From contig CAKOWW010000020.1 of the NCBI GenBank assembly GCA_934129785.1, positions 1-20,769 of the forward strand: a DNA stretch of 20,769 bases, in the 5' to 3' direction. Each line of letters opens with the position of its first letter. The stretch's first letter is position 1. The position numbers and the translations under genes were made by a program. The DNA is from an uncultured Clostridia bacterium (GTDB lineage: Bacteria > Bacillota > Clostridia > TANB77 > CAG-508). The notes beneath the pieces are model-generated. The model was not told where the DNA came from, did not search any database, and was given only the letters and a program-made list of their open reading frames with translations. Positions 14,758-20,769 of the stretch are shown piece by piece.

Positions 14758-14786
14758 TCATTAAGTTATATACTTAATGATTTTTT
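14758..14786 (+). terminator. Plus-strand terminator / right inverted-repeat copy
   Basis: TCATTAAGT (14758-14766), loop TATAT, ACTTAATGA (14772-14780), then six T: a textbook plus-strand terminator. Positions 14761-14782 form the right copy of the 22-bp inverted repeat. With the promoter just upstream, the expected RNA is only about 35-40 nt. Confidence 0.75.
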
Positions 14787-14952
14787 GTATTTTAAATTCT
14801 TATTTTCATTATATTTCAAATATCACTTATTTATCATGCACATTAGGAGTATTGGATCATGCTGTCTTTATACAAAAATGTTATTGAGAAGTTTTATTCA
14901 CTTGAAATCTAAGAACTGCACGTACATAATCTTTGTAACATTTTAAGTAAAA

Positions 14953-14974
14953 GAAAAACTTCATAACGAAGCTT
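14953..14974 (-). terminator. Terminator of the lipoprotein gene
   Basis: Minus-strand AAGCTTC-GTTAT-GAAGTTT hairpin (14956-14974) directly after the stop codon, running into TTTTC. Confidence 0.6.
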
Positions 14975-14976
14975 CC

Positions 14977-15330
14977 TTAAGATTTTTGGTTTGTTTTCTT
15001 TGTTGTTTTTCTAACTTCTAAAACAACATATTTTCTTTTTTTACCATACCTTTTTTCTTTAGGGCTCTTGCACTCAAATGCCGCCGATTTAACATTTTTT
15101 ACTGTTTTTTCTGTACCGCAATCACAGCACTTAAAAGTTGCAGTATACCCAGAATTTTTGTCTACCTCTAACTTAACTGGATTATTAATTGCGTCTTTCA
15201 TTGTTGTACAGGTAGGAAAAACTTTGCCTCTATTTTCTGTGTCTACTCTTAAATATGAGAGATTATCCTCATATGTAGAGCACCCTGTTAAACTACAAAC
15301 TGTCAAAATTAATACTAAAACTTTTTTCAT
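14977..15330 (-). CDS. Small putative lipoprotein, 117 aa
   Basis: Exported lipid-anchored protein of unknown role. The N-terminus is a classic type II signal (MKKVLVLILTVCSLTGC) with a lipobox ending in Cys17, so the mature protein would be attached outside the membrane. The mature part contains a Cys-rich spot (FKCCDCGTEK, residues about 67-76) plus Cys at about 41 and 87, which could bind a metal or form disulfides, and a very basic C-terminus. AAAGGAG precedes the ATG. It has its own promoter (15511-15539) and a long leader with two tiny ORFs, and is divergent from asnS. Confidence 0.75.
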   Translation of the reverse strand: MKKVLVLILTVCSLTGCSTYEDNLSYLRVDTENRGKVFPTCTTMKDAINNPVKLEVDKNSGYTATFKCCDCGTEKTVKNVKSAAFECKSPKEKRYGKKRKYVVLEVRKTTKKTNQKS

Positions 15331-15510
15331 TATTATTTTCTCTCCTTTTCTTTAGTATGTTTATTAGGAATTTTTTAGTGTTCCTTGAATCTATTACTAA
15401 TGCATATTGCATTTAATGTTTTAGTATTTTATGTCTTCATGTAATCCCTCCTTTGTAGCCAATTAACAAAAAATCTCCTTTCTGCAATCTCACTTTTGAA
15501 TTGCATCTTT

Positions 15511-15539
15511 ATTATGCTATTTTATGTCTACTTTCTCAA
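15511..15539 (-). promoter_or_regulatory. Promoter of the lipoprotein gene
   Basis: Minus-strand TTGAGA (15534-15539) and CATAAT (15511-15516) are 17 bp apart, giving a leader of about 170 nt. Confidence 0.5.
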
Positions 15540-15590
15540 GTTATTCCTTATTGTCTTACCATAAAACTTTCTAAAAACCTACTCTTTCTA

Positions 15591-15619
15591 TTGAAATCTG
15601 CTAAAAACTATAATATAAT
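15591..15619 (+). promoter_or_regulatory. Promoter of asnS
   Basis: TTGAAA (15591-15596) and TATAAT (15614-15619) are 17 bp apart; transcription would start about 25 nt before the ATG, leaving no room for a T-box leader. Confidence 0.75.
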
Positions 15620-15649
15620 AATAAAAATTCAAATAGTCGGAGGGATAAT

Positions 15650-17041
15650 ATGAGAGAAGTAAGCATAAGAGATTTATACAAACAAACAGAAAAATATGTA
15701 GACCAAGAAATAACATTAGAAGCATGGGTAAAAACTCTAAGAGACTCAAAAACATTTGGTTTCATAGAAATAAATGATGGAACATTTTTCAAAAATGTTC
15801 AAATAGTTTTCACAGATAAACTATCTAATTTTGAAAAAATAAAAAAACTAACAATTAGTTCAACAATAAAGGTAACAGGAAAAGTTGTTTTAACTGAAAA
15901 TGCTAAACAACCATTTGAAATTCAAGCAACAAATATCGAAATATTTAGTATGTCAGATAATAGCTATCCTCTTCAAAAGAAAAAACATTCTTTTGAATAT
16001 TTAAGAACAATAGCACATTTAAGACCAAGAGCAAATACTTTTAATGCAGTATTCAGAGTAAGAAGTGTTTTGGCATATGCTATACATAAATTTTTCCAAG
16101 AAAGAAATTTCGTATATGTAAATACACCTTTAATTACTGGAAGTGATGCTGAAGGTGCAGGAGAAATGTTTAATGTAAACTCTTTTGATTTAGCAAATGT
16201 TCCAAAACTTGAAAATGGCGAACCTGATTTTTCTAAAGATTTCTTTGGAAAATCTGCACATTTAACAGTAAGCGGTCAATTAAATGCTGAAACATTTGCA
16301 CAAAGTTTTTGCAATGTATATACATTTGGTCCAACATTTAGGGCTGAAAATTCTAACACTGTAAAACATGCTGCTGAATTTTGGATGATAGAACCAGAAA
16401 TTTGTTTTGCTGATTTAAAAGATGATATGGACTTAGCAGAAGACATGATTAAATATATTTTCCAATATGTTTTAGATAATTGTCCAGAAGAAATGGCATT
16501 TTTCAATCAATTTATTGATAAAGGTCTTTTAGATAGATTAAATAATGTAATAAATTCTGATTTTGCTAGAATAAGCTACACAGATGCTGTTAAAGAACTT
16601 GAAAAACATAATGATAAATTTGAGGTTAAAGTTTTCTGGGGACTTGATTTGCAAACTGAACATGAAAGATTTTTATGTGAGCAAATATTCAAAAAACCTG
16701 TATTTGTAACAGATTATCCAAAAGATATTAAAGCTTTTTATATGAAATTAAATCCAGATGGAAAAACTGTTGCAGCTGCTGATTTATTAGTTCCAGGAAT
16801 TGGAGAAATTGTTGGTGGAAGTCAAAGAGAAGAAGATTATGATAAATTATTAACAAGAATGAAAGAACTTGATATGCCAATTGAAAATTATGAATGGTAT
16901 TTAGATTTAAGAAAATATGGTTCTTGTAACCATGCTGGTTTTGGTCTTGGATTTGAAAGAGCTATTATGTATTTAACAGGTATGCAAAATATTCGTGATG
17001 TCATTCCTTTCCCAAGAACGCCAAAAAATTGTGAATTCTAA
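15650..17041 (+). CDS. asnS: Asparagine--tRNA ligase AsnRS, 463 aa
   Basis: Charges tRNA-Asn with asparagine in the cytoplasm. It has an N-terminal OB-fold anticodon-binding domain (residues about 1-110, with ITLEAWVKTLRDSKTFGFIEIND), then a class II catalytic core: motif 1 region around IHKFFQERNFVYVNTPLITG, TVSGQLNAE, motif 2 (FGPTFRAENSNTVKHAAEFWMIEPE) and motif 3 (GFGLGFERAIMYLTG). Residues typical of AsnRS rather than AspRS are present, and length matches the bacterial enzyme. The ATG at 15650 follows GGAGGG. It is the only plus-strand gene in the window, with its own promoter, and it shares a two-way terminator with adhE. Confidence 0.96.
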   Translation: MREVSIRDLYKQTEKYVDQEITLEAWVKTLRDSKTFGFIEINDGTFFKNVQIVFTDKLSNFEKIKKLTISSTIKVTGKVVLTENAKQPFEIQATNIEIFSMSDNSYPLQKKKHSFEYLRTIAHLRPRANTFNAVFRVRSVLAYAIHKFFQERNFVYVNTPLITGSDAEGAGEMFNVNSFDLANVPKLENGEPDFSKDFFGKSAHLTVSGQLNAETFAQSFCNVYTFGPTFRAENSNTVKHAAEFWMIEPEICFADLKDDMDLAEDMIKYIFQYVLDNCPEEMAFFNQFIDKGLLDRLNNVINSDFARISYTDAVKELEKHNDKFEVKVFWGLDLQTEHERFLCEQIFKKPVFVTDYPKDIKAFYMKLNPDGKTVAAADLLVPGIGEIVGGSQREEDYDKLLTRMKELDMPIENYEWYLDLRKYGSCNHAGFGLGFERAIMYLTGMQNIRDVIPFPRTPKNCEF

Positions 17042-17068
17042 CTGTTAACAAATGTTATTTAAAAAATA

Positions 17069-17109
17069 AAAAGTCGTAAACTAAGGTATTACCTTAAATT
17101 ACGACTTTT
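17069..17109. terminator. Bidirectional terminator between asnS and adhE
   Basis: AAAAGTCGTAA (17069-17079) pairs with TTACGACTTTT (17099-17109), with a second inner hairpin (TAAGGTA/TACCTTA). A and T runs on both sides suit termination of both converging genes. Confidence 0.88.
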
Positions 17110-17143
17110 ATTTTCTATTTATTTTTTAAAATAATATTTTTAT

Positions 17144-19759
17144 CTAAAATATTTCTTTGCCATAATAGCTGTCTAATAATATTTGTTTTAATTCTGATAC
17201 TAATGGCAATCTTGGATTTGCAGTTGTGCATTGATCTTCAAATGCTCTATCTGCAAGCATATCAACTTTTGCTAAAAATTCTTGTTCATCTATTCCAGCA
17301 TCTTTAAATGATTTTGGAATATTCATATTTAAATTCATTTCTTGTATTTTCTCTATTAAACTATGTATTCCCTCTTCTTTTGTATTAGCCTTTAATCCAA
17401 TTTTTTTAGCTAGTTGATAGTATTTTTCATCAGCTATAAAATATTCATATTTTGGGAATGATACAAATTTTGTAGGTTCACTACTATTGTATTTTATTAC
17501 ATATGGCAATAAAATTGCATTTATTCTTCCATGTGGTAAATGAAATTCAGCTCCTATTTTGTGTGCTAATGAATGGTTTATTCCTAAAAATGCATTTGTA
17601 AATGCCATTCCAGCTATTGTACTTGCATTGTGTACTTTTTCTCTTGCTTGTCTATCATTTCCATTTTCATATGCTTTTTCTAAATAATTTACTATTATTT
17701 CAGATGCTTTTTCTGCTAATCCATCTGTATAATCTGATGCCATATTTGAAACATAGCTTTCTATACTATGTGTTAAAACGTCCATTCCAGTATCTGCAGT
17801 TATTGATTTTGGTAAACTCATTACTAAATCTGGGTCAACAATTGCAACATCTGGTGTTAATTCATAATCTGCTAATGGATATTTTTTATTTTTTTCCTTG
17901 TCTGTTATTACTGCGAAAGATGTTACTTCTGAGCCTGTTCCAGATGTTGTTGGTATTGCTACCATTTTGCATTTTTCACCTAATTTAGGGAATTTATATG
18001 TACGCTTTCTGATATCCATAAATTTCAATTTTAATCCTTCTACATCTGCATCTGGATGTTCATAAAATAGCCACATTCCTTTTGCTGCATCTATTGGGCT
18101 TCCACCACCTAATGCAATTACTACATCTGGTTTAAATGTTTCCATTGCTTTTACACCTTTTTTTATTGTGTCAAATGATGGATCTGATTCTACTTCACTG
18201 AATATTTGTGAATGTACATATTGTTTTCTATTTCTTAAATGGTAAAGGATTTTATCTACATATCCTAATTTTACCATTGATTCATCTGTTACTATAAATG
18301 CCCTTTCTATGTCTGGCATTTTTTCTAGATATCCTATTGAGCCTGCTTCAAAATATATTTTTTCTGGAACTTTAAACCATTGCATATTAACTCTCCTTTT
18401 ACTTGTTCTTTTTATATTAATTAAATTTACTGATGATACATTTGCTGTTGTTGAATTTCCACCAAATGATCCACAACCAAGTGTTAATGATGGCATATTT
18501 GTGTTATATATGTCACCTATGGCTCCATGTGTTGATGGAGAGTTTACTATTATTCTGCCTGCTTTCATTGTATTTGAAAATTTTAATATTGTTTCTTCAT
18601 TTTCTGAATGTATTACTGCTGAATGTCCAAGTCCTCCAAATTCTAGTAATTTTTCTGATTTTTCTATTCCTTCATCTTCATTATTTACAATGTAATATGT
18701 AAGTACTGGACTTAATTTTTCTTTTGAAAATGGATAATCTTTTCCAATTCCTTCTTCATAAACAACTAATACTTTTGTTTCTTCTGGTACTTCAAATCCT
18801 GCTTCTTTAGCTATTTGATATGGTGATTTTCCTGGTACATGTGACCTTAATTTGTATCCATTTTCTTCATTAAAATCAAACATACTATTTTTTAATTTTT
18901 CTTTTTCTTCTTCACTTACAAAATAACATCCGGATTTTCTCATTAAGTCTTCAAATTCTTTATATATTTCCTTGTCTACCAATACTGCTTGTTCTGAAGC
19001 ACAAATCATTCCATTATCAAATGATTTTGATAATACTAAATCATTTACAGATGTTTTTAATTTTGCTGTTTTATCTATGTAACATGGTACATTTCCTGGT
19101 CCTACTCCTAATGCTGGTTTTCCACAAGAGTATGCTGATTTTACCATTCCTGTTCCACCTGTTGCTAATATTAGATTTACATCTGGGTGATTCATAAGTA
19201 ATTTTGTTGCTAATATACTTGGTTCTTCGATCCACAATATGCAATTTTCTGGCGCACCAGCTTTTACAGCTGCATCTCTTAATATTTCAGCAGCTCTTTT
19301 ACTACATTTTTGTGCTGATGGATGAAATCCAAATATTATTACATTTCTTGTTTTTGCTGATATTATTGATTTAAACATTGTTGTTGATGTTGGGTTTGTA
19401 ACTGGTGTTACTCCTGCAATTATCCCTATTGGTTCTGCTATTTCAACATATCCTTCTTCTTCATTTTCATTTATTATTCCTACTGTTTTTTCGTATTTTA
19501 TGCTGTGATATACATATTCTGTTGCGAACATGTTCTTTGTTATTTTATCTTCATATATTCCTCTCTTTGTTTCTTCTACTGCCATCTTGGCAAGTTCCAT
19601 ATGATGTTCTAGCCCTGCCATTGACATTGCTTTTACTATATTGTCTACTGTTTTTTGGTCCAATTTTAGGTATTCTTTTTCTGCTATTTTGGCTTTTTCT
19701 ACTAGTTCATTAATCATGTTTTCAACTTTTTGTTCTTCTTGCAATTCTTGGTTTGCCAT
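17144..19759 (-). CDS. adhE: Bifunctional acetaldehyde-CoA/alcohol dehydrogenase AdhE, 871 aa
   Basis: Fermentative enzyme that reduces acetyl-CoA to acetaldehyde and then ethanol, regenerating NAD+; it forms spirosomes in the cytoplasm. The N-terminal aldehyde dehydrogenase half (about 1-440) has GVTPVTNPTST, LATGGTGMVKSAYS, the catalytic Cys in FDNGMICASEQ (near residue 250) and the FGGLGHSAVIHS block. A linker (NIKRTSKRRVNMQWFKVP) leads to the iron-dependent alcohol dehydrogenase half, with ALGGGSPIDAAKGMW, PTTSGTGSEVTSFAVIT and the metal-binding His residues in GINHSLAHKIGAEFHLPHGRINA. The frame is open to 19897, but the family N-terminus begins at the ATG at 19759, which has AGGAGG upstream. 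Own promoter (19811-19840); stop TAG. Confidence 0.97.
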   Translation of the reverse strand: MANQELQEEQKVENMINELVEKAKIAEKEYLKLDQKTVDNIVKAMSMAGLEHHMELAKMAVEETKRGIYEDKITKNMFATEYVYHSIKYEKTVGIINENEEEGYVEIAEPIGIIAGVTPVTNPTSTTMFKSIISAKTRNVIIFGFHPSAQKCSKRAAEILRDAAVKAGAPENCILWIEEPSILATKLLMNHPDVNLILATGGTGMVKSAYSCGKPALGVGPGNVPCYIDKTAKLKTSVNDLVLSKSFDNGMICASEQAVLVDKEIYKEFEDLMRKSGCYFVSEEEKEKLKNSMFDFNEENGYKLRSHVPGKSPYQIAKEAGFEVPEETKVLVVYEEGIGKDYPFSKEKLSPVLTYYIVNNEDEGIEKSEKLLEFGGLGHSAVIHSENEETILKFSNTMKAGRIIVNSPSTHGAIGDIYNTNMPSLTLGCGSFGGNSTTANVSSVNLINIKRTSKRRVNMQWFKVPEKIYFEAGSIGYLEKMPDIERAFIVTDESMVKLGYVDKILYHLRNRKQYVHSQIFSEVESDPSFDTIKKGVKAMETFKPDVVIALGGGSPIDAAKGMWLFYEHPDADVEGLKLKFMDIRKRTYKFPKLGEKCKMVAIPTTSGTGSEVTSFAVITDKEKNKKYPLADYELTPDVAIVDPDLVMSLPKSITADTGMDVLTHSIESYVSNMASDYTDGLAEKASEIIVNYLEKAYENGNDRQAREKVHNASTIAGMAFTNAFLGINHSLAHKIGAEFHLPHGRINAILLPYVIKYNSSEPTKFVSFPKYEYFIADEKYYQLAKKIGLKANTKEEGIHSLIEKIQEMNLNMNIPKSFKDAGIDEQEFLAKVDMLADRAFEDQCTTANPRLPLVSELKQILLDSYYGKEIF

Positions 19760-19810
19760 AAAAATCCTCCTATCTTGAAAACTACAATTTTTGCTTTTGT
19801 TTTCACGATA

Positions 19811-19840
19811 ATTATATCTATAATATCCTAACATTGTCAA
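19811..19840 (-). promoter_or_regulatory. Promoter of adhE
   Basis: Minus-strand TTGACA (19835-19840) and TATAAT (19811-19816) are 18 bp apart, about 45 nt before the ATG. I looked for a Rex redox operator (TTGT...ACAA palindrome) and did not find a convincing one. Confidence 0.72.
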
Positions 19841-19868
19841 GGAAAAAATGTCGTAAATATAATTAACT

Positions 19869-19968
19869 TTATATACAAAATCCCGGAGAAATTCCAATGT
19901 TTATATTAGCTGCTGGTCTTCCTCCTACTGTTCCTCCGTACAATCACATCAAATGCATTTTTATAATA
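19869..19968 (-). other. Coding-like tail upstream of adhE (possible gene remnant)
   Basis: A minus-strand frame ending at TAA (19869) reads GGTVGGRPAANINIGISPGF, low in Lys/Asn and unlike random translation of this AT-rich DNA. It can be entered from NAFDVIV through an in-frame CGGA (19935-19938), or from MHLM across a TGA in the direct frame. No start codon with a ribosome site is visible. It may be the end of a deleted gene. Product unknown. The rest of the gap 19760-20151 holds the adhE promoter and the terminator at 20074-20115. Confidence 0.3.
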
Positions 19969-20073
19969 GAAATTTTATTTTTTATTTTTTTTGGTTGATT
20001 TGTTTGTTTGTTTTTTATTGATATAATAAGTAAAAAATTCATCTTAAAGTTTAATACTTTAGGAATTTTTTGC

Positions 20074-20115
20074 ATAAAAAAACAGTATCAAAATTAAGCT
20101 TCGATACTGCTTTTG
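20074..20115 (-). terminator. Terminator of the Rpn-family gene
   Basis: Minus-strand CAGTATC (20103-20109) pairs with GATACTG (20083-20089), extended by several A-U/G-U pairs, and is followed by seven T. Confidence 0.85.
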
Positions 20116-20151
20116 TTTATTTAAACACTTTATTTTTGTTAATATATTTGA

Positions 20152-20769
20152 TTATAACTTTTCAATTTCTTCCTTTTGTAATCCAGTAGAGTCTACTATT
20201 ATTTGTATATCAACATTCATGCTTTTTAATTTTTTAGCGATTTCAAGTTTTTCTTTTCTTTTTCCTTCAAGAGTTCCAGAATCATAACCTGAGTCATAGC
20301 CTTTATCATACCCAGCATCTTCTATTGCTTTTTGATCCATTATGTACTTTTGTCTTAATTCTGCTAAATATCTTTCATTCTTATCTTGGCTCATTTCTTC
20401 TAACACTCTCCTTGCCTTTTCTATTTCTTTACTTTCGCCTTGCATTTTCTTCTCTGGATTTATTATAAACTCTACCCAATTCTTTAATTCTTGGTTTTGA
20501 GTTTTGTTTTTATACTTTTTAAACTTCGGTAATTCTAATATAACTATTTTTTCTACCGGTGTCAATATCTTATTAGTATAATCTTTACCTCTGAGTTCCC
20601 ATTCTGTTATCCAATGGTCCACATCTTTTAGATTTTTTAGTTCAAAGTCTACTATTAAAATTACTACTCCTTTTTCAAGTTCACTATAATCATGTCCTGC
20701 TTTTATGCTTTCTATATACATTTTTGACCAATAATATAATGCTCTTTTTTCTATGTTCTTTTGGTCTAC
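20152..20769 (-). CDS. Rpn-family recombination-promoting nuclease / PD-(D/E)XK transposase-like protein, C-terminal part
   Basis: The reading frame is open to the window edge and continues beyond it: before the ATG at 20721 the in-frame sequence RALYYWSKMYIESIKAG is typical family sequence, so the 5' end is missing and that ATG is internal. Rpn/PDDEXK_2 proteins are magnesium-dependent nucleases tied to recombination and found in many copies in gut Firmicutes. This 206-codon part contains the end of the nuclease-domain fold, the helical spacer (ELKNWVEFI), the family's central KARRVLEEMSQDKNERYLAE helix and the GYDKGYDSGYDSG repeat. It ends in an EIAKKLKSMNVD...STGLQKEEIEKL helix pair. The catalytic residues lie outside the window. 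Confidence 0.82.
   Translation of the reverse strand, partial: VDQKNIEKRALYYWSKMYIESIKAGHDYSELEKGVVILIVDFELKNLKDVDHWITEWELRGKDYTNKILTPVEKIVILELPKFKKYKNKTQNQELKNWVEFIINPEKKMQGESKEIEKARRVLEEMSQDKNERYLAELRQKYIMDQKAIEDAGYDKGYDSGYDSGTLEGKRKEKLEIAKKLKSMNVDIQIIVDSTGLQKEEIEKL

Larger units (their letters stand above)
14510..14976. other. Intergenic region with a 204-bp inverted-repeat-bounded segment
   Basis: Holds the two 22-bp inverted repeats (14579-14600, 14761-14782), a plus-strand promoter and terminator pair, and the terminator of the lipoprotein gene. A plus-strand mini-ORF (14859-14912, MLSLYKNVIEKFYSLEI) has an AGGAG site 9 nt before its ATG. After its TAA the same frame stays open for 17 more codons, so it may be a gene fragment; support is weak. 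Confidence 0.55.
15331..15649. other. Divergent promoter region of the lipoprotein gene and asnS, with leader mini-ORFs
   Basis: Contains back-to-back promoters (below). In the lipoprotein leader, a TTG mini-ORF (15469 to 15437; MLIGYKGGIT) follows AAAGGAG. Its TGA overlaps the ATG of a three-residue ORF (15440 to 15429; MKT) that has its own AAAGGAGGG. Two good ribosome sites on overlapping tiny ORFs suggest a translated leader. No T-box motif is seen before asnS. Confidence 0.45.

Noticed and set aside
15331..15649. T-box riboswitch before asnS
   Set aside because: The promoter leaves a leader of only about 25 nt and no AGGGTGGNACCGCG-like T-box sequence is present.
19760..19897. 46-residue N-terminal extension of AdhE
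   Set aside because: It covers the promoter and leader and has no family similarity; the ATG at 19759 has AGGAGG and the conserved N-terminus.
19760..19900. Rex operator at adhE
   Set aside because: No TTGTNAAN...TTNACAA-type palindrome is found near the promoter.
1..20769. CRISPR array, tRNA or rRNA gene
   Set aside because: No regularly spaced repeats and no cloverleaf or rRNA core sequence were recognised anywhere in the window.

Overview
The window is AT-rich (well under one third G+C by eye). It carries a cell-division block joined to sporulation genes (murA-ftsQ-DUF881-DUF881-sbp-ftsA-ftsZ-spoIIGA-sigE-sigG-PRC barrel), all on the minus strand, an arrangement typical of Clostridia-type Firmicutes. 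Poly-U terminators, GGAGG ribosome sites and TTG starts fit this. The likely source is an endospore-forming, anaerobic, low-GC clostridial lineage; the bifunctional aldehyde-alcohol dehydrogenase supports a fermentative life. I cannot name the genus.

Layout. 1-603: no gene, but three evenly built sigma-A promoters point leftwards out of the window. 604-1671: HD-domain phosphohydrolase. 1822-4649: PRC-barrel protein, sigG, sigE, spoIIGA (sporulation sigma cascade). 4799-7243: ftsZ and ftsA. 7419-11511: small basic protein, two DUF881 proteins, ftsQ/divIB and murA. 11589-12592: a decayed dinD gene bracketed by two 94-bp direct repeats. 12663-14509: a two-gene operon of unknown function, preceded by a 204-bp interval bounded by inverted repeats. 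14977-15330: a small lipoprotein. 15650-17041 (the only plus-strand gene): asparaginyl-tRNA synthetase. 17144-19759: adhE. 20152-20769: an Rpn-type nuclease/transposase relative cut by the window end.

The main discovery candidate concerns decoding. Three genes that should be intact and essential or developmentally central (murA, sigE and one DUF881 gene) are each broken in the standard reading. They are repaired exactly if every in-frame CGG codon is treated as a +1 frameshift: CGGA or CGGG is read as one glycine (C passed over, GGR read). There are six such sites, four of them in murA. After the four shifts MurA becomes 415 aa with Lys22-Asn23 and the catalytic Cys at 116, as in the family. 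I scanned every CGG trinucleotide on the coding strand of all genes in the window (about 5,600 codons) and found no CGG used as an ordinary in-frame Arg codon. So CGG appears only where the frame moves by +1. Either this organism decodes CGGR as a four-base glycine codon (or slips +1 at an unassigned CGG), or a systematic sequencing artefact inserts C before glycine GGR codons.

Functionally, murA makes the peptidoglycan precursor, FtsQ/FtsA/FtsZ build the division machine, and SpoIIGA activates pro-sigma-E, which precedes sigma-G. If the CGG effect is real, both cell-wall synthesis and the sigma-E step depend on it.
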